Assembly (NCBI RefSeq): GCF_001953885.1 | Contig: NZ_MQUS01000018.1 | Span: forward strand, 79,493-143,492 | Origin: Streptomyces sp. IMTB 2501 | Lineage (GTDB): Bacteria > Actinomycetota > Actinomycetes > Streptomycetales > Streptomycetaceae | DNA: 64,000 nucleotides | Reading direction: 5' to 3' | Part shown: piece after piece, positions 55,024 through 63,907 of the stretch | How the letters are laid out: each line of letters opens with the position of its first letter | Numbering within the stretch: the stretch's first letter is position 1 | Program-made: the position numbers and the translations under genes | The notes under the pieces: model-generated | What the model saw: only the letters and a program-made list of their open reading frames with translations | The model's database searches: none | Told to the model about the DNA's origin: nothing

Positions 55024-55040
55024 GTTCGGTATTATCGAAC
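55024..55040. promoter_or_regulatory. IclR-style operator, copy 2
   Basis: GTTCGGTATTATCGAAC: same symmetry as copy 1, about 155 bases before the hydroxymandelate synthase start and beside an AT-rich promoter-like stretch. Confidence 0.5.
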
Positions 55041-55195
55041 GCCGTTCGTAAAAATACTTGGCGATCCGGTACGTCGCCCATGGCAGCGGCGAGGGGATCG
55101 AAGGAGCGCCAGTCATGCGGCTCCCCCGCCGCGCTCTGCCCGTGAGGGCGGTTTGGTGTGCCTGCGCACGTTCCCGGACGAGAGATTGGATCAGT

Positions 55196-56296
55196 GTGAC
55201 CGCCCACTCCATCGACCATGTCGAGTTCTATGTCGGTGACGTCAACCAGGCCTCCCACTACTACTGCGGCACCTACGGATTCCGGGTGGTGGCCGAGGCG
55301 GGGCCGCTCACTGGACTGGCGGGCGCCCGCTCGCTCGTCCTGGCGCACGGCGGAGTCCGCCTGGTGCTGACCTCCGCCCTGCACGCCGACCATGCCGCAT
55401 CGCACTTCGTACGCAAGCACGGCGACGGCGTGCGCGATGTGGCCGTGCGGTCCACCGACGCCGTCGGCGACTTCGCGCGGGCGGTGGCCGCGGGGGCCGT
55501 TCCGGTCGCCGAGCCCGAGACGTTCGAGGACGCAAGCGGCCGGGTCGTCCGGGCCACCATCGCCGCGGCCAACGATCTGGTGCACACCTTCGTGCAACGT
55601 GACGAACCGTCAGGGCCGTTCCTCCCCCAGCGGTACCTCTCCGTCACTGACGGACGGGCGCCGGGCCCCGAACTGCTGCGATCCATCGATCATCTGGCCT
55701 TCTGCCTGCGCCCCGGCTCGCTGGACGCCATGGTCGACTTCTACCGGCGGACCCTGGGGCTGAAGCACACCTACGACGAGTACATCGTCGTCGGCGGCCA
55801 GGCGATGGCCTCGAAGGTCGTCCAGGACGAGACTCGGGGCATCACCTTCACCATGGTGGAACCCGACCCCGTCGGCGACCGGGGACAGCTCAACGACTTC
55901 CTGGACGGGTTCGACGGCCCCGGTGTGCAGCATGTCGCCTACGGCACCGACGACATCGTGACGGCGGCCCGCGAACTCCGCAGCTGCGGTGTGGAGTTAC
56001 TCTCCACACCGGTCGGCTACTACGCCACGCTGGCCCAGCGCGGGATCGAGGTGGGCATCGACCCGGCGGTGCTGCAGGACCTGGGCCTGCTGGCCGACCG
56101 GGACGAATGGGGCCAGCTGGTGCAGGTGTTCACCCGGTCCCCCTACGCCCGCCGGACGGTGTTCTTCGAGCTGATCCAGCGGCTTGAGGCCCGTACCTTC
56201 GGCAGCGGCAACATCAGGGCCCTCTATGAGGCCGTCGAGCGCGAACGCGCCGAGAATGCGGTCGTGGCGGGCGCCGCGGCGAGGGCCGAGGGGTGA
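55196..56296 (+). CDS. hmaS: 4-Hydroxymandelate synthase (HPPD-like dioxygenase)
   Basis: 366 residues from a GTG (VTAHSIDHVEFYVGD). Two vicinal-oxygen-chelate domains; the iron ligands are His in SIDHLAFCLRPG, His in GVQHVAYGTDD and Glu in FFELIQRLEAR, with the C-terminal helix GSGNIRALYEAVERE. HPPD and HmaS share this fold and the substrate 4-hydroxyphenylpyruvate; HmaS gives 4-hydroxymandelate. I prefer HmaS because the next genes are a mandelate oxidase and an arylglycine aminotransferase. First gene of a seven-gene operon. Confidence 0.85.
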   Translation: MTAHSIDHVEFYVGDVNQASHYYCGTYGFRVVAEAGPLTGLAGARSLVLAHGGVRLVLTSALHADHAASHFVRKHGDGVRDVAVRSTDAVGDFARAVAAGAVPVAEPETFEDASGRVVRATIAAANDLVHTFVQRDEPSGPFLPQRYLSVTDGRAPGPELLRSIDHLAFCLRPGSLDAMVDFYRRTLGLKHTYDEYIVVGGQAMASKVVQDETRGITFTMVEPDPVGDRGQLNDFLDGFDGPGVQHVAYGTDDIVTAARELRSCGVELLSTPVGYYATLAQRGIEVGIDPAVLQDLGLLADRDEWGQLVQVFTRSPYARRTVFFELIQRLEARTFGSGNIRALYEAVERERAENAVVAGAAARAEG

Positions 56297-57465
56297 CCGC
56301 GCCGGCGACCCGGCAGGCCGCACCGCCCGACGAGCGGCCTGGTGTCCTGCTGTCCCCGCGGGACTACGAGGCGGCGGCCCGCGCCCGGCTGGAGCAGCCG
56401 GTGTGGGACTACATCGCGGGCGGCAGCGGTGACGAGGTGACGCTGCGCGAGGAGCGTGCGGCGTACGGCCGCTACCGGCTGCGCCCCCGGGCCCTGGTCG
56501 ATGTGTCGCACTGCGAGCTGGGCACCACCCTGCTCGGCCGGCCCGTGGAGTTCCCCGTGGGGATCGCACCGATGGCCTACCACCGGCTGGTCCACGCGGA
56601 CGGCGAGACCGCCACCGTCCGCGCCGCCGGAAGGGTCGGCGCACTCACCATCGCCAGCACCTTCGCCAGCAAGACGCTGGAGGAGACCGCCCGGGCCGCG
56701 ACCGGACCACTCTGGCTGCAGCTGTATGTGATGCGCCGCAGGGAGATCACCGAGTCCCTCATCCGCCGGGCCGAGGCCGCCGGCTACCGGGCCCTGGTGA
56801 TCACCGTCGACACCCCACGGATGGCTCGCCGGGAGCGCGATCTGCGCAACGGCTTCGGCCTGACGCCGCACGTGCGACCGGCGAACCTCGATGACGGCCA
56901 GCAGACCGGCCTGCACCAGGGCCGCTCCGGCAGCTCCACGCTCGCTGCGCACGCCGCCCAGCACCACGATGCCGCGTTCACCTGGGAGGACCTGGCCTGG
57001 GTGCGCTCCCTGACCGGCCTGCCGCTGGTGCTGAAGGGCGTCCTGACCGCGGAAGACGCCCGGCGGGCAGCCGGGCTCGGGGTGGCGGGGCTGATCGTCT
57101 CCACCCACGGCGGCCGCCAGCTCGACGGCGCGGTACCGGCGTTGGAGGCGCTGCCGGAAGTGGTGGCGGCCGTCCAGGGCCGGTGCGAGGTGCTCGTCGA
57201 CGGAGGCGTCCGCCGCGGTACTGACGTGCTCAAGGCACTGGCGCTCGGAGCCCGCGCTGTGCTGATCGGCCGCCCCGTCCTCTGGGGTCTCGCCGTTGAC
57301 GGCGAGGCCGGGGTCGAGGCGGTCCTGTCCACCCTCCGGGCGGAGCTGGAGGAGGCGATGGCGCTGACCGGCCGGCCCCGCCTCGACACCATCACGCCGG
57401 ACCTGCTCCGCCCTTCCGCAGATCCTCCATACCCCCGCACCACCGACGACAGGGAACTGGCATGA
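56293..57465 (+). CDS. hmo: 4-Hydroxymandelate oxidase (FMN alpha-hydroxyacid oxidase)
   Basis: 390 residues from a GTG overlapping the hmaS stop. FMN-dependent alpha-hydroxyacid oxidase fold: VWDYIAGGSGDEVTLREER, FPVGIAPMAYHRLVHADGE, LWLQLYVMRRRE, YRALVITVDTPRMARRERDLRNGF, LVLKGVLTAEDARRAA, and the catalytic His in STHGGRQLDGAVPALEALPEV. Converts 4-hydroxymandelate to 4-hydroxybenzoylformate, the keto acid precursor of 4-hydroxyphenylglycine. Its stop overlaps the dioxygenase start by ATGA. Confidence 0.9.
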   Translation: MTAPATRQAAPPDERPGVLLSPRDYEAAARARLEQPVWDYIAGGSGDEVTLREERAAYGRYRLRPRALVDVSHCELGTTLLGRPVEFPVGIAPMAYHRLVHADGETATVRAAGRVGALTIASTFASKTLEETARAATGPLWLQLYVMRRREITESLIRRAEAAGYRALVITVDTPRMARRERDLRNGFGLTPHVRPANLDDGQQTGLHQGRSGSSTLAAHAAQHHDAAFTWEDLAWVRSLTGLPLVLKGVLTAEDARRAAGLGVAGLIVSTHGGRQLDGAVPALEALPEVVAAVQGRCEVLVDGGVRRGTDVLKALALGARAVLIGRPVLWGLAVDGEAGVEAVLSTLRAELEEAMALTGRPRLDTITPDLLRPSADPPYPRTTDDRELA

Positions 57466-58376
57466 CGAAGGACGCCCGCTTCACACTGACCGCCGCCGAG
57501 CAGGAGCTGTTGCCCTCGGACGAAGAGGTGCAGTTCTACCAGGAGCATGGCTGGTATCTGTCGAAGAAGCTGCTCACCGACGAGGAGGTCGACCTGCTGG
57601 ACTCCGCGGCCGACCGCTTCTACGCCGGCCATCGGGACCGCACCCTGCCCAAGCAGCCGCCCCGGCTGGCGTACTGGGAGCCGGAGAAGGGCGATGTGCA
57701 CCGGCACAACGACTACATCTTCTACGAGGACGACACCATCCGCGGCATCCTGTCCAAGCCGGTCATCACGGCGGTCGCGGCGCGGATAGCGGAGACGAGC
57801 CAGATACGCCTGTGGAACAGCACCCTCATCCACAAGCCGCCGCGCGCGGACGACGAACGCAACATCGTGCCCTGGCACTTCGACCGCCACTACTGGCAGA
57901 CCTGCTCCTCCGATGAGATGCTCACCGCCTTCATCCCCTTCCACGACTGTGACGAGGAGATGGGCACGATCACGATGATCGACGGCAGCCACCGCTGGAA
58001 GGAGACCGGCGGCGACGACTCCACCAGCCGCCACTTCGCCGACCGCGACCGGTCGGATCTGGAGGAGACGCTCGCGCAGAACGCCGCGTTCAACAACGCG
58101 GAGGTGCGCAAGGTGCCGGTGAACATCCCCAAGGGGCACATCAGCTTCCACCACTGCCGCACTTACCACGGCAGCGGCTACAACGTCAGTGACCGGCCCC
58201 GCCGCGCCATCTCCTTCCACCTTCAGGACCGCACCAACCAGTGGCGGCCCTACGAGCTGTCCACTGGTGAGCTGGTGGTCTACAACAACGACGTCCTGGT
58301 CCGGAAGGACGCCAACGGCAACCCCGACTACACCGACGAGGACTTCTGCCCCGTCCTGTGGGAGGACGCCCGGTGA
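57462..58376 (+). CDS. Phytanoyl-CoA dioxygenase-family Fe(II)/2OG oxygenase
   Basis: 304 residues. The iron-binding facial triad is visible: His139 and Asp141 in VPWHFDRHYW, and a distal His in SFHHCRTYHGSG (His236 the likely ligand), with Arg nearby in DRPRRAISFHLQD for 2-oxoglutarate. PhyH enzymes hydroxylate or halogenate free or carrier-bound acids. Its place between hmo and hpgT suggests action on an arylglycine or its precursor. It is not part of the standard 4-hydroxyphenylglycine pathway. Overlaps both neighbours. Confidence 0.88.
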   Translation: MTKDARFTLTAAEQELLPSDEEVQFYQEHGWYLSKKLLTDEEVDLLDSAADRFYAGHRDRTLPKQPPRLAYWEPEKGDVHRHNDYIFYEDDTIRGILSKPVITAVAARIAETSQIRLWNSTLIHKPPRADDERNIVPWHFDRHYWQTCSSDEMLTAFIPFHDCDEEMGTITMIDGSHRWKETGGDDSTSRHFADRDRSDLEETLAQNAAFNNAEVRKVPVNIPKGHISFHHCRTYHGSGYNVSDRPRRAISFHLQDRTNQWRPYELSTGELVVYNNDVLVRKDANGNPDYTDEDFCPVLWEDAR

Positions 58377-59692
58377 GTCCGGTTCCCCCCACCACCGTGC
58401 TGTCGACGCAAGGCCTGCACGGCTCGCTCGGTGATCCGCTGATGGAGGTGATGAACTTCCTCAACGAGGTCACCTCCCGCCACCCCGAGGCGATCTCCTT
58501 CGGCCCGGGCCGCCCGTACGAAGGCAACTTCGAGGTCGAGCAGATCGGCGACTACCTCGACGCGTACCAGCGCTACCTCACCGAGGAGTTGGGCCGCTCA
58601 CCCGACGAGGTCCGCACCCTGCTGTTCCAGTACGGGCGCACCAACGGGCAGATACATGAACTGGTGGCCCGCGCCCTGCTCAACGACGAGGGCATCACGG
58701 CCGATCCGGCGTCCCTGGTGGTCACCGTGGGCTGCCAGGAGGGGATGTTCCTGGTCCTCCGCGCGCTGTTCGCCGACCCGTCGGACGTGCTGCTGGTCTC
58801 CTCGCCGTGCTACGTCGGCATCACGGGGGCGGCCCGGCTGCTGGACATCGAAACGGTCCACGTTCCCGAGGGCGAGCAGGGGTGCGATCCGGATGTCCTG
58901 CGGCAGACGGTCGCCGCGCTGCGCGCCGCCGGGAAGCGGCCGCGAGCGTTCTACGTGGTGCCGGACTTCTCCAACCCGACCGGCACCTGCCTGCCAGTCC
59001 CCGCGCGCCGCCGGCTGCTCCAACTGGCGGAGGAGGAGGGTCTGCTCCTCCTGGAGGACAACCCCTACGGGTTCTTCACCCGCGCCGGCAGCGGCCTGCC
59101 CACGCTCAAGGCGCTGGACGACCGGCAGCGGGTGATCTACCTCGGGTCGTTCGCCAAGACCTGCTTCCCCGGCGCCCGGGTCGGCTATGTGGTCGCCGAC
59201 CAGCAGGTTCAAGCCGCGGACGGCAGCCGTACCCTCCTCGCGGACGAATTGTCCAAGATCAAGGGCATGGTGACGGTGAACACCCCGGCGCTCAGCCAGG
59301 CGGTCATCGGCGGCATGCTGCTCGCCCATGGCTTCCAGCTGCGGGAGGCGAACAAGCCGGCCGCGGACTTCTACGAGGAGAACCTGAAGGTCCTGCTCGG
59401 CAGTCTCGACCGGCTGCTTCCGCGCGCCCGGCGCGAGGCGGCCGGAATCAGCTGGAATACGCCTGCGGGCGGCTTCTTCCTCACCCTGACGCTCCCGGTA
59501 CCGGCGGACAACGCACTGCTGGAAGAGTCCGCCCGCGAGCACGGAGTGATCTGGACACCGATGAGCTACTTCTATCCCGACGGCGACGGCGGCCGTCACC
59601 AAATCCGTCTCTCCCTGAGCTATCTGACTTCGGAACAGGTCGCCGAGGGCGCCCGCCGACTGGTCGGGCTGCTGGAACGAAGGTGCGCATGA
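58373..59692 (+). CDS. hpgT: 4-Hydroxyphenylglycine aminotransferase (HpgT-like)
   Basis: 439 residues from a GTG overlapping the dioxygenase stop, GGAGG 7 bases upstream. PLP fold type I: VGCQEGMFLVLRALF, YVVPDFSNPTGTCLPV, EDNPYGFFTRAG, and the PLP lysine in YLGSFAKTCFPGARVGYVVAD. It belongs to the MocR/LysN-type group that includes HpgT. Expected to aminate 4-hydroxybenzoylformate to 4-hydroxyphenylglycine, usually with tyrosine as donor, returning 4-hydroxyphenylpyruvate to HmaS. Confidence 0.85.
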   Translation: MSPVPPTTVLSTQGLHGSLGDPLMEVMNFLNEVTSRHPEAISFGPGRPYEGNFEVEQIGDYLDAYQRYLTEELGRSPDEVRTLLFQYGRTNGQIHELVARALLNDEGITADPASLVVTVGCQEGMFLVLRALFADPSDVLLVSSPCYVGITGAARLLDIETVHVPEGEQGCDPDVLRQTVAALRAAGKRPRAFYVVPDFSNPTGTCLPVPARRRLLQLAEEEGLLLLEDNPYGFFTRAGSGLPTLKALDDRQRVIYLGSFAKTCFPGARVGYVVADQQVQAADGSRTLLADELSKIKGMVTVNTPALSQAVIGGMLLAHGFQLREANKPAADFYEENLKVLLGSLDRLLPRARREAAGISWNTPAGGFFLTLTLPVPADNALLEESAREHGVIWTPMSYFYPDGDGGRHQIRLSLSYLTSEQVAEGARRLVGLLERRCA

Positions 59693-60624
59693 ACGCCGTT
59701 CTGTACGTTGTGACGGTGCTGATCTGGGGCTCCACCTGGCTGGCCATCAAGGGCCAACTGGGGGACGTCCACCCCACGGCGTCGATCGCGTACCGGTTCG
59801 CGCTGGCCGCCGTGATCCTGCTGGCGTGGGCGCGGCTGCGCGGGCTGCCGCTGCGCTACCCGCTGCGGGTGCACGGTCAGTTCGTCCTCATGGGCGGGCT
59901 GATGTTTTCCACCAACTTCGTCTGCTTCTACTTCGCCGAACAGCATCTGACCACCGGACTGGTCTCGATCACCTTCGCGATGTCGCTGCCGGTGAACATG
60001 GTCTTCGGCCGGGTCTTCTTCCGGCGATCGATCACCACGAAGATGCTGGTCGGCGGGGCAGTCGGGCTGCTGGGGATCAGCACAGTGTTCTGGCCGGAGT
60101 TCCAGAACTTCGGCTTCTCGTCCGGGTCAGGCCAGGGCATCGTGCTGTCGGCCATCGGCACCCTGGTGTTCTGTCTGGGCAATGTGGTCTCCGGCAAGAC
60201 CCAGGCGGCGGGCATCCCGGTGGTGCAGGGCACGGGGTACGCCATGGCGTACGGAGCGCTGCTGATGGCCCCGTTCGCCGCGTTCTCCGGGCACGGCGCG
60301 CTGTTCCAGCTCAGCCTCCAGTACACCGGCTCGCTGCTCTACCTCGCGGTCTTCGGTTCGGTGGTGGGCTTCGGCGCGTACCTCACTCTGCTCGGCAGGA
60401 TAGGCGGGGAGCGCGCCGCGTATGCCATGGTGCTCTTCCCGATCGTGGCGCTGCTGCTCTCCACGATGTTCGAGAAGTTCACCTGGACGGCCCGGGACTT
60501 GGCGGGCGTGGCGCTGATCCTCATCGGCAACGCCGTGATGCTGATCAACCCGGCGCTGCTCCGCCGCCTGACCGGCCGTCCCGCCCCAGCGGAACCGACC
60601 ACCCCCGCCACCGCCGACCGCTGA
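59689..60624 (+). CDS. EamA/DMT-family exporter
   Basis: 311 residues and ten hydrophobic helices in two EamA repeats (YVVTVLIWGSTWLAIKGQLG at the start; VVGFGAYLTLLGRIGGERAAY and LAGVALILIGNAVML in the second). The family exports amino acids and small metabolites. It overlaps the hpgT stop by ATGA and lies inside the operon, so it is a likely exporter of the arylglycine or its hydroxylated product. Confidence 0.9.
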   Translation: MNAVLYVVTVLIWGSTWLAIKGQLGDVHPTASIAYRFALAAVILLAWARLRGLPLRYPLRVHGQFVLMGGLMFSTNFVCFYFAEQHLTTGLVSITFAMSLPVNMVFGRVFFRRSITTKMLVGGAVGLLGISTVFWPEFQNFGFSSGSGQGIVLSAIGTLVFCLGNVVSGKTQAAGIPVVQGTGYAMAYGALLMAPFAAFSGHGALFQLSLQYTGSLLYLAVFGSVVGFGAYLTLLGRIGGERAAYAMVLFPIVALLLSTMFEKFTWTARDLAGVALILIGNAVMLINPALLRRLTGRPAPAEPTTPATADR

Positions 60625-60728
60625 CGCCCGTCCGAACGACCGTCCCAGACCCGCTTGCCGCCCCCGGCCGGACCCGGGACGGATACCCCCATTCGCCGCC
60701 CACACCGTCACGGCCGAGGAGCGTCACC

Positions 60729-61829
60729 TTGCAAACCGCTGCAGTCGTCGGCACCGGTCTCATCGGAACCTCCATCGCCCTGGCACTGACCAGGCGGGGA
60801 GTGCGAACCCACCTGATCGACCGCGATCCTGACAGCGTACGGATCGCCGTGGCACAGGGCGCCGGTACGCCCGACCCACCCCCCGAGCCGGTGGACATCG
60901 CGGTCATCGCCGTCCCCCCGTCCCACACCGCCCGAACCCTCGCCGATCACCAGAACGCCGAACTGGCCCGGGTCTACACGGACGTGGCGAGCGTCAAGAC
61001 GTTGCCGCACACCGAGTGTCTGGCCCTCGGGTGCGACACCACGACCCTGGTGGGCGGGCACCCGCTGGCCGGCAGGGAGCGCTCCGGACCGCTCGCGGCG
61101 CGCGCCGGGCTCTTCCAGGACCACCACTGGGTGCTCACCCCCGCCCCGGAGACCAGCGAGTCCGCGCTCAATCGGGCCCTGGAACTGGTCGCCCTGTGCG
61201 GCGCGGTGCCAGTGCTGCTGGACCCGGCAGCCCATGACCGGGCCGTGGCGCTGGTCTCCCACCTCCCCCATCTGATGGCGACGCTCACTGCCGCCCGGCT
61301 GCTGGAGGGCGAGGAGTACGCGGTAAGGCTGGCCGGCCGCGGGGTGCGGGAGGTGACCCGGGTCGCGTCCGGCGATGCCGGGCTGTGGGCGGACATCCTC
61401 GCCGCCAACGCTGCCGCCCTCGGCCCGCTGCTTGCCGCGCTCAGCGCGGATCTGGCGACCGTCGGGAACGCGCTCAGCCGGCTGGCCGCGGACGATCCGG
61501 AGTCGCAGGGCGAGGCCCTGGCGGAGCTGACCGGGGTGCTGCGCTGCGGCATGGACGGCCGGGCCCGCATCGTGCCCCCGTACGGCGGTGCGGCGGCCCG
61601 TCCGCACACGATGGTCTCGGTCGCCGTCGGTGACCGGAACCGGCCGCTGGAGCGACTGCTCGGCGATGTGGACGACGCGCGGCTGGATCTGGAGGGCATG
61701 GTCCTCCCGGACGCCCGGGACGCCCGGGACGCGCCGGTCGCGGACGGCTCGGTCGGCCTGATGGTGGCACCGGACTTGGCCCGCCCGCTCACCGAAGCGC
61801 TCAGAGACCAGGGCTGGACAGTCCACTGA
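60729..61829 (+). CDS. Prephenate dehydrogenase
   Basis: 366 residues from a TTG with GAGGAG upstream. NAD-binding motif VVGTGLIGTSIALALTRRGV, then DVASVKTLPHTE, GGHPLAGRERSGP with the catalytic-type His, DRAVALVSHLPHLMA, and a C-terminal ACT-like regulatory part (PHTMVSVAVGDRNRPLERLLGD) containing DARDARDAP repeats. It turns prephenate into 4-hydroxyphenylpyruvate, the substrate of HmaS. A dedicated copy in the cluster raises precursor supply, as in glycopeptide loci. Confidence 0.93.
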   Translation: MQTAAVVGTGLIGTSIALALTRRGVRTHLIDRDPDSVRIAVAQGAGTPDPPPEPVDIAVIAVPPSHTARTLADHQNAELARVYTDVASVKTLPHTECLALGCDTTTLVGGHPLAGRERSGPLAARAGLFQDHHWVLTPAPETSESALNRALELVALCGAVPVLLDPAAHDRAVALVSHLPHLMATLTAARLLEGEEYAVRLAGRGVREVTRVASGDAGLWADILAANAAALGPLLAALSADLATVGNALSRLAADDPESQGEALAELTGVLRCGMDGRARIVPPYGGAAARPHTMVSVAVGDRNRPLERLLGDVDDARLDLEGMVLPDARDARDAPVADGSVGLMVAPDLARPLTEALRDQGWTVH

Positions 61830-61875
61830 CGTCCGCTCCGTAACCCCTGCACCCACCCCTGAAGGAGAACCGGAA

Positions 61876-62253
61876 ATGCCCCACATCGTCGTCGATCACG
61901 ACGCCACCCTGCTGGAGTACCTCGACCGCCGCCGCTTCGCACGCGAACTGCACGCGCTGGCCGCGCGGACGGTCGAGGGCATCACCGTCGAAAGCTGCAA
62001 GACCCGCTTCCGCTGCGTCGATGAGGCGGTCATCGCGCACGACGAACCCCAACGGGCCCTGGTCCATGTGGACTTCGCGATCCTGCCGGGCCGTACCACG
62101 GAGACCAAGTCCGAACTGGGCCGGGCGGTCATCGACCTGTTGCGCAGCCACACGGCAGCGGCGACGGACGTGACCGTGCATGCCTCCGTCGAGGTCCGTG
62201 ACCTCGACGCGGCATACACCAATCACGTGACGCCGGCGAGGGAACAGAGCTGA
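61876..62253 (+). CDS. CHMI-type tautomerase
   Basis: 125 residues, starting Met-Pro-His-Ile-Val-Val; after Met removal Pro1 would be the catalytic base of the tautomerase superfamily. The rest (RALVHVDFAILPGRTTETKSELGRAV) matches 5-carboxymethyl-2-hydroxymuconate isomerase-like proteins. In this operon a keto-enol tautomerase acting on 4-hydroxyphenylpyruvate or an arylketo acid is plausible. Last gene before the IS5-like relic. Confidence 0.85.
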   Translation: MPHIVVDHDATLLEYLDRRRFARELHALAARTVEGITVESCKTRFRCVDEAVIAHDEPQRALVHVDFAILPGRTTETKSELGRAVIDLLRSHTAAATDVTVHASVEVRDLDAAYTNHVTPAREQS

Positions 62254-62265
62254 GGATCACCGGGC

Positions 62266-62932
62266 TCACCGAGTGCCCCCGCGGCTCCCCCGGCTGAGCA
62301 GAGCGAAGGCGGAACAGGTCAGCGAGCGATTCCCGACCATCAACGGAGACATGACGGAACGCCATGAGCTTCTGAGGGGCGTCGTTACCCATGGGCCTGC
62401 TCCTATGCAGGCGCAGTCGGCGAGGACCGGGATGCCTTGGCGTTCGCAGATCCGGATGATCCGGTGGGTGCGGCCCGTGCTCAGGTCGTGCGCGCGGCCG
62501 GGCAGCGCGGGGGAGATCCACAGCAGCCGGCCACAAGGATCGGTCACCAGCTGCACGTTCACGCCATGTCGGCGGTATTTGGCGGAGTGGTCGTCCCGGC
62601 CGTCGCCCAGGCGGTCGCACTCCGCGAGGGTGCCATCGAGCAGAACGTAGTGGGGATCAGTTTCGCGCAGCACCTTGAGCAGGCCCGGTGCACGCTCGGC
62701 GAGCAGGCTGATCACCGCGGTGGTGCAGGCATGGGCGGTGCCCACCGAGACACCGAAGCCGACGGCGAATCTGAGCGAGCGTGTCGTGCCTGCGCGGGTA
62801 CGTCAGAGCAACCAGGGGACGCTGGTGCGGTGGGAGTTTGCGCCGTCGGTCACCCTCGCGGGTGGCGATGGGGATAGTGACCCACTCGACCAGGGCGTAA
62901 GGCAGGTCGAGGGCGGCAGAATACGGAACCAA
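62266..62932 (-). pseudogene. IS5-group transposase remnant
   Basis: Minus strand, two frames. The N-terminal part (from 62932) reads VPYSAALDLPYALVEWVTI and LTYPRRHDTLAQIR. After a frameshift near 62760 the rest reads GTAHACTTAVISLLAERAPG, LLDGTLAECDRLGDG and VQLVTDPCGRLLWISPALPGRAHD, then ends in unrelated residues after WVTTPLR. This is the DDE domain of IS5-type transposases with its C-terminus lost. With the IS6 remnant it brackets the hydroxyphenylglycine operon. Confidence 0.8.
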
Positions 62933-63148
62933 CGCGGCCCCTGTGCCTGTGGGTTGAGACTTCGAACACCTCCCCCAACGGCACGGGAGCCTCGTGCGTT
63001 GCGCACCTCGTCGGCATCATCCGATCGGTGGCCGTGCCGAAAACGCTCAGTGGCTCAGCGCCGAGGAGCTGCGGGCTCTGGCCGCGTAGCGCGGGATCCC
63101 GGGTGATTGCAGGAGGGGAGGGACCGCGGGGGCTTCCCGCCCCGCGGT

Positions 63149-63907
63149 TCAGTCCTCCGTGGGATGGATGACCTGGACCCCACGTGCCTGCATCGCCTCG
63201 ACCACCGGGTTGTCCGGCGCCGCATCCGTGACGACCAGTGTGATTTCCTCCAGCGGGCAGATCCGGCCGAGCGCCGTGCGGCCGAGCTTGTCAGCCGTGG
63301 CCACCAGGATGACCCGCTGGGCCGCTTCGAGAGCCGCACGCTTCACGCGGACGTCGTCGAGGTTGTAAGCGGTGGCCCCACGGGCCGGGTCCACCCCGCA
63401 ACAGCCCAGTACAAGGGTGTCGAAGCACAGGTCCTTGAACGTCACGGCGGGCGTGTCGCCGTAGAAGGAGAGCTCCCCCGAACGGACCTGGCCACCGGGC
63501 AGCAGCAGCTGGATGCCGGGGTATGCGGAGAGGGCGAAGGCCGCGTGCAGTGACAGAGGAGTGACCGTGAACTGCCGGTCCTCCATGGCCTTCGCGACGG
63601 CCACGAGGGTGGTGCCGGTGTCCAGGGCGATCGTTTCCCCGTCCGTCAGCAGGGACAGCACCGTGCGCGCGAGCCGCTCCTTCGTCTCCGCGCCTGACAT
63701 CGCGCGGATGGCATACGGCGGCTCGACCCCGCCCGGCAGGTTGCTCACCGCGCCGCCGCGCACTCTGCGCAGGGCACCGCGGGACTCCAGAAGCTCCAGA
63801 TCCCGGCGGATAGTCATCTCCGAGGTCCCTGTCGCGCGGGCGAGGTCGGCGACGGTCGCGCGGTTCTCGCGCATGAGCAGCTCGATCACGAAGTTGTGTC
63901 TCTCCAT
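63149..63907 (-). CDS. DeoR-family transcriptional regulator
   Basis: About 252 residues from MERHNFVIELL; a longer start at 63964 is possible. DeoR HTH: ENRATVADLARATGTSEMTIRRDLELLESRGALRRVRGGA. The C-terminal DeoRC sugar-isomerase-like domain has DGETIALDTGTTLVAVAKAM and VDPARGATAYNLDDVRVKRAAL. Such proteins sense phosphorylated sugars and repress sugar catabolism. Its targets would lie beyond the right edge. Confidence 0.92.
   Translation of the reverse strand: MERHNFVIELLMRENRATVADLARATGTSEMTIRRDLELLESRGALRRVRGGAVSNLPGGVEPPYAIRAMSGAETKERLARTVLSLLTDGETIALDTGTTLVAVAKAMEDRQFTVTPLSLHAAFALSAYPGIQLLLPGGQVRSGELSFYGDTPAVTFKDLCFDTLVLGCCGVDPARGATAYNLDDVRVKRAALEAAQRVILVATADKLGRTALGRICPLEEITLVVTDAAPDNPVVEAMQARGVQVIHPTED

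Larger units (their letters stand above)
54594..55195. promoter_or_regulatory. Noncoding region before the hydroxyphenylglycine operon
   Basis: About 600 bases with no convincing gene. It holds two copies of a 17-bp near-palindrome, GTTCGGCATTGTCGAAC (54650-54666) and GTTCGGTATTATCGAAC (55024-55040), and an AT-rich stretch (GTAAAAATACTT near 55048) that may be the -10 region of the operon. Confidence 0.6.

Noticed and set aside
55196..56296. Simple tyrosine catabolism (HPPD giving homogentisate)
   Set aside because: No homogentisate dioxygenase or fumarylacetoacetase follows; a mandelate oxidase and an HpgT-like aminotransferase follow instead.
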